64,000 nucleotides of DNA from Cenococcum geophilum 1.58 (taxonomy: Eukaryota; Ascomycota; Dothideomycetes; Gloniales; Gloniaceae). Made by a program: the position numbers and the translations under genes. Position 1 is the first letter of the stretch. Each line of letters begins with the position of its first letter. Below are positions 23,376 through 36,714 of this stretch, piece after piece. The stretch spans positions 1,364,001 to 1,428,000 of the forward strand of contig KV748205.1 of NCBI GenBank assembly GCA_001692895.1. The letters run 5' to 3'. The notes beneath the pieces were generated by a model, which saw nothing but the letters and a program-made list of their open reading frames with translations, had not been told where the DNA came from and searched no databases.

Positions 23376-24229
23376 AGGCTTTAGGATACCCTTTTATCTA
23401 AAGTATAACCTATTTTTAAGCTATATTACTAACAAAGCAACTTTTTTTTAGGTAAGCTGTTATATTTACTGTATAGGCAACCTAAAACTAGTATCCTAAA
23501 TCCTACTTATGGCTACTACGCCTTATATTAAAGATATTTACTAGACTTATTTGTATATAGGTCCCGTAGTCCGAATTGTATATTAAGCTATCTATAACAC
23601 AGCTATTGTTACTCTAGCCCTATAACACCGTACTCTTATTTATGCGCCTTTTTCTTTTATTTCCTGCTATTATCCGCTTGATTTTTTAAACTTCTATAGC
23701 CGCCTAAACTAATACCGCAGCCTCTTTATCTTTAAAAACATAACTACGTTAAGCTTGGCTCAGCCTTAATTTCTCTTTAAAAACACGGCTATATTAAGCT
23801 TGCCTTGGCCTTAATTTCTTTAAACGCATACTGCTTAGAAATATATCCCGCCTTATATAACTATTATAAGCTCTACCTATAATATAGCGTCTAGTGCCCT
23901 AGTGTAGAGCGGGCTCTCTTAAAAGCCGTATTATAATGCCTTCCAGAGACCAGATACCTAAAGCTTCTTTAGCCGCTATAAATAAGGGAGATGCTAATAT
24001 ATAGATTAACGGTGGTATACTAGGTGGAGATGGCCCTAATCTTTATAAGCTGGGGTAGGATATTAAGGTTAAGCTAGCCGATCTATAGACTAACCCAAAT
24101 AACCTGTTCTTTTCTACTAAATTATTTAAAGAGCTCTAACTATATTTTAGCTCTCCGCACCCTAGTAGTGTGTAGGCTTATACTAATATATCTGTTTAAC
24201 AGGAAACCGGAGGTGTTAAAAGGAATTCT

Positions 24230-27200
24230 AGAAATGAACTTTTAAAAGCTATTAAAGATAAGTAGTTAGCCTATAAGACATAGGCTTTCTATTTAGTTAC
24301 TTCGCGGGCTTTAAATTATCTATATTATTGCCGATACCTATTATCCAGCCTAACCCTTTAGCGTTACCCTAATAATAAATATAAGACTTCCGGGCGGCAG
24401 CTTAAGTTAGATATTAGTTAGAACTCTATATACCTAAGACTGGATATTATAGTTCTAAGTGCTAACTTATTTAGTTATCTTAACTCAACTAGCACTACCC
24501 TTAATCCTCCCTTTTTTCTTATTACAGCTTATATAGAAATAACGGAATCGCAGGTCCGGATAGCTAACATCATTAGGCTCTATAACATCAGTGGTAAATA
24601 ATATCTTCGCCGTAGCTATGGTCCTGTAGCTATCGCCTAAAAATACTATATATTGTTATTTAGACGGATAAAGGTTTTTTAGGTATTATTAAGTCTTTAG
24701 TTTATAGTTTGGCTACTTTAAACTCTTTTAAGTCCTTAAACTTGGTATTAAGCTTAGTATTAAGCTGGTTATACTTGCGCTTTAGCGTTTAGTTTAGTTG
24801 CCTTGGACTCTTAAGTCCTTAAACTCGGTGTTAAGCTAGTTATACTTACGCTTTAGTATAACTAGTTCTAATAAGAAAATAAAAGGTATACTTTTAGCAG
24901 CTATAAAGCTAAGCCACTTAAATTAAATACTAGCAATTAACCGTTAGTACTATAATACGCACTCTTTACGCCTAAAAACAATACCATATTATTTAATATA
25001 TAATTAGTAATAATGCAGCGGAGCTGTCTATAGTATTCTTATACCCCTAAGAGTTACGGCGGCCTTTACTAATACCTATAGTGCTATAAAAGGCGGCTGC
25101 CTAGCTACTAATACGTCTATAAAAAAATACGCAAAGAGAGATACAACACTTGCACGTTTATTGCGGCCCAACTACTTATAATTTGCAATTAATTCTACTA
25201 CTCTAACTAGTTAGATAACGCGTAATTATAACTAGATGGTATAAACACGGATACTAATAAGTATACTCTAGTGGCGGTAGAATATAAGCAGAATGCCCAC
25301 CCGGTGCCTCTATGCGGTATACCATATTAGAAAAGCGTCCTATTATTATTATTATTACTTAAAGTAGAGATATTTAAAGTAACTAAGAATATAAAGGCGG
25401 GTGAACTAATTTCGTATAAGACCGATAATAATGTATAGTAAGTTAACTAGACAATTTTAGATATTACTATATAATAATATGATAATAGCTAAAGTATACT
25501 ATATAATCCTTTTTATTCAGAGTTTAATTACGCCTTTTTAATATAGCTGTACCGCATTCGCTATATAAAGGGAGACGTTGATATACTGCTTAAAGACACC
25601 TACCTTAGCCTACTTTATAGCCTACTTAGCTTTTAATCTATAAATTAATAGGAGGAACTAATTACCGCTATTTTATTTGGTATATAAGACGAATAATGGC
25701 TCTAATTAGAGTGTAAGGTGGAATTAAATATTAAAGGCTCTAAGCAGAGGAAATACTATATTCTTTACTAGGATATTATAAATATAATTGCCTTTCTAAT
25801 TGGCTATTGACTCTTTAAAGATGCACTAGCATATACACTAAAGAGACTCTATAATGCCGACAACTACTAAGTCTATAATAAGCTATATAGTAGTGACTGG
25901 TGGTAGGAGATATAAGGCAAGGTTCTTAGCAGTGCTATAGTAGTTCCTATACTTATAGCAGTTAATAAGACCTAGCTAATAATATACTATAGCAATAAAT
26001 CGGCCTGGCTGGTATATTTTACTATTAGTAATCTTAACTAATAAGTTTAACGTCAATAGACATCCCCCGTAAATATTCTTGTTGGTTTTATGCTAGTTAT
26101 TAAAGAAAAGGATAATAATATAAAAAGTAAAGCATATTATAAGGCGATGAGAACTATACTTAAACGTAAGTTCTGCTTTAGTATTCTAATGCTATATTCT
26201 ATAAACTAAAATATAATAGTAATTAAGCATCTTGTAGAAAGTGGCATAGACCTTTAATATGCGGATAATTTTGTATAACAATGTTATCCAATTATATGTG
26301 GAATAATAGTAGACTATAAAGAATAAGTGCTGCTTATAGGTGTTAAAAGCTAATAGCACTGCACTATATGCTAGGTCCCCCCTTTAAAGCGTAAGAACTT
26401 AACTAAGAAACAATACCCGCTACGCACCTATGAGGAGATAAGAAGATAGATTAAACGCTAGTAACTAGAGAATATTCTTCTATTTTTAGATAACTGGGTA
26501 CACCCAGTAGAATGTTTTGTGTAGCACTATTGCCTATTTAATATCTATAAGGGTATAATAGTAGATATTCTATATTAGCTTCTAAAGGGTATTGTTATAT
26601 GACTTATTAAATGGGTATAGAAACTAGTAGGCGATATTATCTAGCTAAAAAGAAAGAGAAGAGGGATAAAGATAACTATAATAAATATATCTACGGAGGC
26701 TTAGCTTAATTAGCGTTTTAGATAAGTCTTGGCTTTTATAGGGCTAAAACGGTTTAATAATCTATTATTTAGTAAAGTTACTTAATGGATAGGTAATAAA
26801 TAAAAAGCTATGATTCGTTAACTTGTTGCTGTGCTAGCCCCACTACTATTATCTAGGGAACTATATGCTATGCATTTTATAAGAGCTGTATACAACTTTG
26901 TTATTATGGCTTAGTATCGCACCTATAATGAGGAGATACTATAATATATGCACCACGCCCTATATTAAATTGATATGCTTAAAGGTGTGTTTTAAAGTTT
27001 CCGTCTAAAGGCAAAGGATTTTAATACGGGCCATTTTAATATACCAAAATTCTATGCCTTTGTATATTTTAAGGAAAATATCCACCTATACAGATATATA
27101 GATGGGTACTATACTGGCGTAAATGGTGAAGCTGGACACTATTATATTATTAAGGCGTTTTATAACTTAATAAATAAACGGGATTTGCTATCTTAAATCT

Positions 27201-28190
27201 GCTCTTATAATTTAAGATGGGTAGCAGTACTAGTAATAGAAGACGAAATAGCTTTTATAAATAGTAATTCTGTACTACAGTCTTCCTAGCGTTTAAAGGT
27301 ATAGGTTACTTAACTAATATAGTATTTGGTAGTTATAAAGCTTTAGTGGCCTTTAGAAGATATAGATGGGGCAACGGATCTTGTCTAGAGGTGTCTTAGG
27401 TTAAAGACGTGGCTTTATATATCTTATATAGCAAACTGTTATAAAATCCTAGGGTTTCTAGACGGCATTACGGTATTTGTCTAAGAGTGTAGGCGAAAAC
27501 TATAAGGCGAATGTGCCTAGAACTCTGATATGGACCGGAAAGAGAAGGATCCTTTATGGGTTAAGCGCCTGCTTGTTAAAATACATCTATTTATCCGCTA
27601 TTAAAAATAAGACGGAAAAAATATAATTGACCTTAAGGCCCAAATTAGTGAGGTAGTATGTTGCGCACTAGATTAGCAATATTTTAACTAGTGGAGGCGT
27701 GATTATATATGGGTTTAAGAGTATATAGATAACAATAACCGTATTAGAAAGGGCCGCACACTATTAGGTAAAAGACTTATAGGCTAGCTTTAGCTAATTA
27801 TTACTATTCTAGATATTAAAAGGTTAGATAAGTACGGTGTATATATATAGTATACTGGAGCTATAATAGAGCTGCTTTAGCTATTGAATTATAGACTGCC
27901 GCATCCAACACACGGCATAGTTAAGGTAAAAAGGTGGCCGCGCTTAAGCGTAAATACTAGGCAAGTACTTAGAGGTGGTCGCTTTTATTTAATGCTATCT
28001 ATTTTATAAAGCGCGTATATTATTTTAGCCGCTACTTCTTATTTAGATTTGTACTATATCAATAATTATATTAATTAGGACTAATATAATACTCTATACT
28101 CAGACAACTTTCTTAAAGAAGGAACCCGCATTGCGTTATTATATAGAAGCTAGGATAAATAGTAAAAGCAGCTAAGCTAGTATAGAACCT
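24230..28190 (+). pseudogene. Plavaka-type (EnSpm/CACTA-related) DNA transposase relic
   Basis: Over about 4 kb a single plus-strand product can be followed despite many RIP stops, and its conserved blocks match Plavaka transposases in order. A degraded DKTQLT/KSAWPVYLT-type block lies at about 25960-26020. The RRxxS...GF stretch follows to about 26090. A block with HLVESGIDL and YPIICGIIVDY is at about 26220-26320. DNWVHPVECF is at about 26495. ELYAMHFIRAVYNFVIMA is at about 26860. DFNTGHFNIPKFYAFVYF is at about 27010-27070. A VNNYIxWDQYNTLYS-like C-terminus lies at about 28060-28110. Family members are about 1000 residues, which fits. It catalyses cut-and-paste transposition; this copy is dead. 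I could not define its terminal inverted repeats. Confidence 0.75.
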
Positions 28191-28262
28191 ATATGAGACT
28201 ATATGGGACTATATGAGATTATATGAGATTGTATAAGATTGTATGAGATTGTATAAAATTAT
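28186..28262. repeat. 11-bp tandem repeat
   Basis: About seven copies of GAGATTGTATA/GAGACTATATG-like units lie immediately after the Plavaka C-terminus. Confidence 0.8.
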
Positions 28263-28374
28263 TTTAATCCTAATATATATTATAAGCTAGCATATTATAG
28301 GCTAAGAAAATAGTAAAAATTCATTTGCGTAATTGGCATATAACTTTAAAATAATATATTATATTACCTTAATT

Positions 28375-28690
28375 GCATATTAAGGAATATGCAGTTGGCT
28401 TTTAAAGTTGTTAAGTTGGTTAACTGCATATTATTTAAATTTTAAGTTGGTTAATTGCATATTAAGGAATATGCAGTTAGCTTTTAAAGTTATTAAGTAG
28501 GTTAACTACGTGTTATTTAACTTTTAAATATATTAAGTTGGTTAATTGCATATTAAGTTAGTTAAGTTATATATCAAGTTAGTTAATTACGTGTTAAGTT
28601 AGTTAAGTTGTATATTAAGTTGGTTAATTGCGTGTTAAGTTAGTTAATTGCGTGTCGAGTTAGTTAAATTGCATGTCAATTACGCGAAAC
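28375..28690. repeat. Interspersed short repeats (TTAAGTTGGTTAATTGC type)
   Basis: About a dozen copies of TTAAGTTRGTTAA, alternating with TGCATATTAA or TGCGTGTTAA, fill some 300 bp. A longer unit of about 100 bp is also partly duplicated (near 28375 and 28460). Subterminal short repeats are typical of CACTA-like transposons, so this may be the 3' subterminal region of the Plavaka element. Confidence 0.65.
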
Positions 28691-28799
28691 GCGAAAAACA
28701 AAGTCTACTTAAATCTCATCCTGCGAATATTTTCCCGATGTAGTTTAGTTATTAAGAATTATACTATTATATAGCTTATAGTTAGTGCCTGCTTTATAG

Positions 28800-30170
28800 G
28801 CGCCTATTTAATATATATATAAGGTACTATTATCTTCCTTCTAACTTCCGTTTAGGCTTTGTGCAGTTTCCTTTTTTTAAAACTACTTTCTAACCTTCTT
28901 TAGTGTTTACCTATACTATTCTAGGGTATTAGTAATATTTTCCTTAACCTTCTTAGCCGTAGCTTTGTTTAATTTCTAGTCCTTTAATTAAACTAATTTA
29001 TTAATATAAGGACAACCTTAAAATTAGTAAACAGCTCCACAGTAGTACGTTAGGGTATTTTCCTTCTATACCATTCTGGAAGGGGTAGTAGTTAGGGCCT
29101 TATCTTTAGGAGCCTCGTCCTTAGGAGCCTTATTAATTGGCTTGCCCTAAAAGCCTATTATATTAACACTAAGCTAAACTTTATCCTTCTGCTAGAGAGT
29201 CTTTAATTATTAATAGTTTTAATATATATCGACTAGCCGATATATAAATATTATATAGTTATTGGCCTAGTTATATTTATTAAATTTAACCCTCTACATT
29301 AAGGCCCAATTTAGTAATACTAGCTTTACTATTAGTAGAAAGTCTCTAATTACTTAGTCGCCTTATACGTCCGATAGTTTAATCTTTTAATAGTCATTAT
29401 ACGTCTTCTCTTACTACTATAACTAGGCCTTAAAGTTCTAGTCCTTTAGGCCCTTTTTAATCTTAGCATATTAAGTAGATAGGTAGAGCTAATATATAGT
29501 ATTAGTAGGGGCAACCCCTTCCTTAAGAGTTACTAGTACGTTATATACTAAGTTAATACCTAGTATATAGGTAGTTAGATATCTGGCCACTATATTAATA
29601 ATATAGCTTTATAGAGAAATTGAAGCTACCTTCTGCTTCTTATACTTCTTTTTACTATCTTATATCTCTTATAAAGAATTTAAAGCTTACCCTTCTTATC
29701 CTTAGAGAAAGCTATATAAGAGGTTATTCTTAGCTTTATATCTTAAGGCTTAAGAAAGATTGGTTTAATTAGTTAAGGCAACTTATCCCGTTTAGTTAAG
29801 GGGCTAACGTATTTCTATACGTCTCCTATTTAGGCTTAAAGTATAATAAAGTTAATATATTTATCCTAATTCGCTTAGCTTAATAATATTACTATTATAG
29901 TAATAGCTTGGGTAGGTGGTTAAGAAGTTATTTTAAAAGGTGCTTATAGAAAGGTTAAAGGATTTAGTAATAAGTAGTAATTTAATAAGGGGCATATTAA
30001 TTAGATAAATTAATTAAATTAATTAGTTATATAGGGCTAATACAGTAAGTAACCCGGGCTTATACCTATTAATTAAATATCCGTACACCAATTATAAAAA
30101 AAAAATAAGAACTCTATTTATTAAATATAGCTTTAAGAGCCTCTATATATATAAGGAAGGTATAAAAAAT
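28800..30170 (-). pseudogene. Retroelement gag-like relic
   Basis: The minus strand gives a Lys-rich, RIP-interrupted product. Near 29045-28990 there is a YYCG...GCP stretch that could be a decayed CCHC zinc knuckle. The region is cut by the copia element at 30176, and the AAAAC duplication shows it continues after 36281. No pol domains were found. The assignment to a gag gene is tentative. Confidence 0.35.
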
Positions 30171-30175
30171 AAAAC

Positions 30176-30390
30176 TGTTGGGAATAAAGGCAAGTGGTCA
30201 CCATATGAGGCATATTACCATCACGTATAGCAAGTTGCCGCTATATGCGGCAAGTTGCCGTTACGTGTTGCCGCAGAGCTAGCGTAGCGAGGAGCCTTAA
30301 GCTCCTCGCCCTCCCTTATTTAAAAAGGAATAATAATTATTATACTATCTACGAACCGTAGCTATGTAATATTACCTTATATAACCAATA
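30176..30390 (+). repeat. 5' LTR (215 bp) of copia element
   Basis: It starts TGTTGGG, intact, and ends CCAATA (probably CCAACA originally). By manual comparison it differs from the 3' LTR at about 22 sites, all transitions, and keeps the less mutated state at most of them. Confidence 0.9.
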
Positions 30391-33300
30391 CTAATTAGTA
30401 GTTAACTTTACTGTTATACTATAGAACAGCTAGGTATTCTACTAAAAAGAGATAAGCCACTATACTAGTGCTACTTATGCTAAAGAAAGCTATCTTTTAA
30501 GGTTAGAACTGGTTCTAAACCTTAAATAAAACTCTTTTATAAATTTAAGGATTTAAAGGCTAGAACTAGTCCTAAGCCTTTCCCAGATTATAGATTCTTA
30601 CGTCTATTATATAGAACAACACGCTTTATAAGTCTTTACGATTTAAGGCTAGAACTAGTCCTAAGCCCTATAATTATAAATATATATTATAAACGCGTAC
30701 TAAATAATAAATATATATTACGAACGCGTACTAAACAATAATCCCTATACTAATAATACTTCCCCCCCTCTAAAAATATAGCTATGCCTACTTTAAATAA
30801 TTAGAAAGACTCCTTACTATAAGGGGTAGCTTTATACGCGAAACTTATTAATAAAAATTAGGATAAATTTACCTTTAATATAATAACTTGTACCGCAAAA
30901 TAAGTTAATAGCTTTCTCCTATACTATATTATATTCTACTAAAGTAAACACTACGCCAATTTACAGCTATAGGAATATTTTAGGGAGGATTTTATAGGGT
31001 GGACTGCTAATACCTAGGTACTTAGCAATATTAATATTATTTAGGATTTTTAAGACTTCCTTTATAGAAATAGGGTATACGTTACTAAGAACGGTAACCT
31101 AATTACTAGTAATATTTAGGCCGTTATTACTAGTATAGAAGAACTAGTATAGACGGAAGCTAAGATTATATATTAACTATAAAAACCTAAAACTAACCTA
31201 TATTCTTTAAAAGGCAACTTTAATTTAGAATAAAACCCCTAGAACGCTACTCTTTTACCTAAAGATACTCTTCTACCTAGAGGTACTCTTCCTCTACCTC
31301 TGCTACGTTTAGCTCCTCTACTCTAGCTAACTAGTAAGCCTCTATTATAAGAAGTTATAAACCTAATAAAGGTATATTTAGATAAAGAAAAGAAGTTTAG
31401 AGGAGAATTATATAATATACTTAGAGTAAAACTATAGGTCTTCTATAACTATTATAATAAGGTTAAAATTTAACGCTATTAGTACTATTACGCTTTCTCT
31501 ATTATATTAAAGGGACGGGCAGTAATATTTTATTACGACTATATTATGGGTAAAAACTATAGCTTTAATATAATGCTTTAGCTTACTAGAGTCTACTTTA
31601 AGACTAATAAGAATTGCTAACTTTATATATCTAAATAGCGAGAGACTATATTCTAAAGAGTTATTGCTTTTAATCTAATAAAGACTTATTTAGAGTGCCT
31701 TTAACTACTCTTTAATAAACTCTAGAAAATCCAATATAGCCTTACCAAAACTTACTAAAATAAGAACAGCCTAAGGGACTAGGTTATCTTAGCATACTAT
31801 AGCGTTCCTAAATATAACTTAGCGCTATATAAACCTATAAATATATTTAAAGGAGTATATACTAAGCTACGCTCTACTATAGGTACTATAATATAAATAT
31901 AAGAATCTTAATAGTTTTATACTAAAAACCCTACCTAACTAAGTATTCCTAACTAANATAATTATAACTANACTNATTAAATATATNGTNGCCGNNGTAG
32001 NGAATANNGAAGANGGTATAATTAATATTAATTATAAGGTAATTATAGAGGTCCTTATAGAGGTTTATTTTAAAGTAATTACTAAAAAAAGTGCTATATT
32101 TGTAAGAAGCTAAATTGCTAGTTAACTAGATACTCCCTTAATAAGCAAAAAGAGGTATATAATAAGTTCCGTTAGAGTATAAAAAATGTTAAAAATTATA
32201 AGGTTATTATAGCCTACTTCTAAAGCTTCCTAGTTTAATATAAAGGCGTAAAAGACCTTAAGGGTAAGGTTAATAAGGTTAAATAGCTCCTTATAGATAT
32301 AGAAATTAAGGACTACTCTTCTAACTAATACTTTATAGAGTATAGTAAGGTAAATAGTATATAAACCATCGCTATTCTTAATAACTAATCTACGCTCTAT
32401 TCTATTATAAAATTAGATATCTTTAATAAGCTAAAGGAGAGTTCCGCGTTTTCCTTTAATAATAGATACTTAGCGTATATCTTCTATAGTATTATACCGG
32501 ATATAGAAGCCGTAGGAGTATCTATAGTAGGAGAACCTTAAGTTTAAGCTCTTTAGTAGCTTAATAGCTCTATTTAGATTAACTAATTAACGGTAGGCTA
32601 ATATATAATTTACTTTAGTAAAGGTACTATAATCTTTCTTAGTATAATTAGGGTCCAAACCCCTTTAGGATATATTACTTTCTATATTATTTCTATAAAT
32701 ACTCCGTTTCTATTTTACATTAAAGATATAAATAAGTTAGGTATTAGGCTTAATAACCTTAAGAATATACTTATTTAGGGAGATAATTGGGTGCCTATTA
32801 TGCGTAAGTAGAGTTACCCCTAGTTGCTCCTTTATTAACTAAAAAAGAGTATTACTTAGAGCCATTTAACTAAGTTAGAGTTACGTTAACTACACCATTA
32901 TTTTAGCTACTTATCCATTTATTAATTGCTTAGGGTTCTTTAGTAAGTAGGCTATAAAGTTAAGGTTAAGGCAATTAAGCATCTTATAAAGTACTACTAT
33001 TACTACTAAATAAACTAGAAGTCCCCTAGCTGATTTAAGTTTACCCTTAAGAATAACTATAACTTTAACTTTTGTATTATTATTAACGTTATATATTTTA
33101 GCGGCAAGCCAGTACTCTAAGTTATTAACTTCTTAACCTCCTTTTAAGCCGCACGTTTCTTAAAAGATATATTAGCTAGAAACGTATAGGATACTCTTTA
33201 GTTATATTAGATTAATGTCTATTTAGAACCCCTTAATTAAATTATCTATAATATAGGAAAGAACTTCTTATCTATAGAGTTCCAATAATAAATAAAGGTA

Positions 33301-36061
33301 ATAGTAATTAAGGTTAAGGAAGTCCCCGTTAAGGCACATAATAGTATTAGAAAAGTAGAGTAATATTATACGCTATTACGCCGCATATATAAGATTATCT
33401 CTTTAAAACTAAAGGATATTAGCAAAGAACGTACCTTATAAATAGCTGTTAAAGCTATTAATAATTCCGCTAGCCTAGATAGACTTATACCTATATTACT
33501 AGTCTTTAGCGCCTACCCTTAAATAACTAATAATTCTCTACTATCTCCCTCCATTATATAATAAGCTAAGGCTATTCGTAAGGCAATAAAGGAGGTATAA
33601 CGTCTTTACGCTATATGCTAGGTTAATAACGCACTAGAAATAAGAAATGGCCTAAATACCTTAACTACGCTTAATCTGCTACTCTAGTCTAAAGTACGCG
33701 TATAGCGTAAAAAGGGAGAATAGTTAGGCCTACACTAACTTATTATAATTAATAGTTAAACTTATACTATTTAGATGCCTTATAGACCTATTTAATTCCA
33801 TTTAACTGTTATTAAGCCTTACTATAAAGATAATAATTCCAAGCCGTTATAGGATACCTTAGAAGATACCTTAAAGGAGAACTATAATTAATATACTCTA
33901 GAAGGCGACTATAATCCTAATATAATTATAGTAGATGCGTTATAACTATAACGCGGTAGAGGTTGCCTAAAAGGATTATAAAATCGCTAATATCTTATTA
34001 ATTTTAAAGAATAATTTATTGCCGCCATTAAGAATGGAGTTAAGTTATTAATAGCCTTTATAATAGCTAANGAGAAGGCTAACTTTAAGCTCGTAAAATA
34101 GCTCTAAAAGGAAGGTTATATTATAACCCTAGGAGCCCCTTTCTAAGCATTTAATAAGTAGGAGATCGACGGTCTTATTATAAAAGGAGTCTTTAAATTT
34201 AAGAAGTATAACCCTACTAAGTTAAATAAAGTTCGTATCTTTAAGTTAAGGATAGTTAATAAGATTAAGGGTAAAGCTACTAACGCCCTATTTAAGAAAT
34301 TAAGGCTTATTATCTAAGGTTATAATAATAATAGTAAAGAAATAATTCTTATATAATCTCCTATAATTTAATAAGCTAGTTAATAAGTTATTATTATATT
34401 AGCTCCCTCCTTAATAAAGAATAAAATAGCGGTTTATTTATAAGATATTACTTAAGGCTACACCTAATTAAAGACGCACCTTTAGCGCTTAATATTAGTA
34501 TACCTTTTAAAGCAAATTCGCCACCAGTATCCTAAAGATATAATTATAGTTATACTTAAGCTATTATATAGAATTACAAAGGCAGGAACTTACTAGTGGG
34601 CTACCTATAGTAAGCACTATAAAAAGAAGCCTTTAATAACTACTTCTATATTTAATTCTTACTTCCTTATTATAACTACAGGAACCCTATTCGGAATTAT
34701 TAGTATATAAACTAATAATATAATTATCTTAGAAGACGACTAATTCTTAGCTCTTAAAGAGGATAAGCTAGTAAAGGCAAATCTTATAGTAAAGCTAAAG
34801 GAAAAGCTTAATTTAATAACACTATTACTTTTTAATAGATGCATCCTCTCCCTAAATAAGGATTTTATTGCTTTACCCCAGAAGGGTTAAGGTAAGAAGA
34901 TTAACGTTATTAATATTAATTCCCTAAAGTAAGGATATATAGAGTAACGCGCTCGCGGAGCTTATATTACTTCTATTTATTAACTTAAGGCTTTATTTAA
35001 TCTCTTTATTACTACCTAATACTAGGAACTAACTAAGGATAACGTTCTTGCCCTAAATAAACGTCTTTCCTAGCAAATAAACTATCTTAATTAGGGACTA
35101 CTCTATATGCCTATTAATCTCCCTACCGCTAAGCTCTTTATATTTATTAATAGATTATTTATAAATAATAAAGATTTTAGCTCCTAGTTAGGATATAAGA
35201 TTATTATTATAAACGAATTTACTAAAGAGAATAACTTTATAATCTATAGCAATCTTATCTATTAGAGCTTAACTAAGAGTAAATACGTTACTTAAAGTGT
35301 TTTAGTATTAGAGATATATAGAATAGTTAGCGGAGTTAATATAGCAATTACAATTAGAACTACCCTAAAGATAATTATAGATTAACTCAAAATTCCTATT
35401 ATCTCTATGATTATATACACCGACTTATACTCCCTCTACGAGTATTTAGTTAAGCTTAGTACTATAAAGAAGAAGCGCCTTATAATTAATATTATGGCAC
35501 TTTAGTAATCCTATAAGCGTTAAGAACTTTTTAAGATTTAATAAATTAATAGCTAAAATAACCTAGTAGATATAATAACGAAGGCGAACCTAAATAAGGC
35601 ACTAGAGACGTTTATTAATATAAATACTCTACGTATATAAGTTAAAGGTTAAGTTAAAAGGGAGTTTTTAGAAATTTCTTAGTTATATAAGGTCTTAAGA
35701 TGTTTAGGAACTTTAACCGGCGGTTAAAGTTATCTAATTAGTTAGATTCTCTTACTAAGACTTTTTTAAAGGAAGGAGTATAATATTCTACAGACCCTAA
35801 CTTAACCTAGCTAATTAGGATTTTCTATCCCCGGGATAGAAAATCGCTATTAGTTTACTTACTACTAGCGCTTTAGCGGCCCTCTAAATAAGATACCTAC
35901 CTATAACTTCTAAGTAAGAAAGCACCACGTGCTAAAAGGTAAATTTTAGAATAGCGAGACTTATATTATAATAGCAATAGTAAGTAAGGAGGATTAATAT
36001 TTATTACGCTAGTTGAGCGGTGTATATATATAGATAGCAACTATAAAAGAAGAGTTGCCAG

Positions 36062-36276
36062 TATTAGGAATAAAGGTAAGTGGTTACTATATAAGGCATA
36101 TTGCCATTATATATAGTAAGTTGCCGCTATATACGGCAAGTTGCCGTTATATATTACCACGGAGCTAGCGTAGCAAGGAGCCTTAAGCTCCTCGCCCTCC
36201 CTTATTTAAAAAAGAATAATAATTATTATACTATCTACGAACCGTAGCTATATAATATTACCTTATATAACTAATA
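36062..36276 (+). repeat. 3' LTR (215 bp) of copia element
   Basis: It starts TATTAGG where the 5' LTR has TGTTGGG, and ends CTAATA. AAAAC follows directly. It is more heavily mutated than the 5' LTR. Confidence 0.9.
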
Positions 36277-36281
36277 AAAAC

Positions 36282-36714
36282 AAAAAGGGGGTAGGGGGGT
36301 GGTAATAGAAATAAGGGGTAGGTAACTAAGTTAAGACAGGGTAGGTAACTAAGTCAATAACTAAGTTAATAGGAGGTAGCTAAGTTAGTAATAAGATAAC
36401 CTAATTTAGGTGGATAAAACTACTTATCCGTTTTTATTAACCTAAGTATTACAAATCTCTACGCTTCTAAGGCGTTCCTATTACTAATTATCTTATATAA
36501 ATCTAGACGTCTTTAGAACCTTCGCCCTTACCTAGTAGCAAATTACCGCAATATAAAGCTAACCTAACCCTAGGACCCCTTTATAAAATAAAGGTATAAG
36601 AAAAAAGGAGATAAAATAAGTACTTAAGTAAAATAAAACACCTATAAGCCGCAAGATATAAAGGTTTTTAATAGATGTAAATTAGATACCTCTATATAGA
36701 CGCTCCTAAGCTTC
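36282..36714. other. RIP-degraded stretch with short repeats
   Basis: A G-rich tract (36285-36330) is followed by several GGTAGGTAACTAAGTTAA-like copies up to about 36400. The rest shows no gene. It is the continuation of whatever the copia element inserted into. Confidence 0.5.

Larger units (their letters stand above)
30176..36276 (+). mobile_element. Ty1-copia retrotransposon, complete but RIP-inactivated, TSD AAAAC
   Basis: A 6.1-kb element has 215-bp LTRs (30176-30390 and 36062-36276) and AAAAC duplicated outside (30171-30175 and 36277-36281). Pol domains run in copia order on the plus strand. Integrase zinc region and core lie at about 32860-33430, with a recognisable KSPSxFKFTL and PVKAHNSI stretch. 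An integrase C-terminal stretch ending VIKPYY is near 33810. Reverse transcriptase lies at about 34060-34760. RNase H lies at about 35330-35640, with YTDLYSLYEYLVKL and a DIITKANLNKALE tail. Gag should lie at about 30840-31900 but is badly degraded. Stops are frequent at Gln/Trp sites. It inserted into a gag-like relic. Confidence 0.9.
1441..36714. other. AT-rich, RIP-mutated transposon block
   Basis: About 35 kb is dominated by TA dinucleotides, with TG and CA scarce. Stops interrupt every long frame. Where a coding frame can be followed, the stops sit mainly at positions expected for CAA, CAG or TGG codons. This is the signature of repeat-induced point mutation (C to T, preferentially at CpA) on repeated DNA. 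No gene in this block looks functional. Stretches with nothing more specific than this signature are 1441-2242, 3797-4648, 15600-15950, 22200-22700, 23400-24200 and 28700-28800. Confidence 0.9.

Noticed and set aside
1441..36714. Mitochondrial DNA insertion as explanation of the AT richness
   Set aside because: Retroelement and transposase domains, LTR pairs and transition-type divergence point to RIP; no mitochondrial gene was seen.
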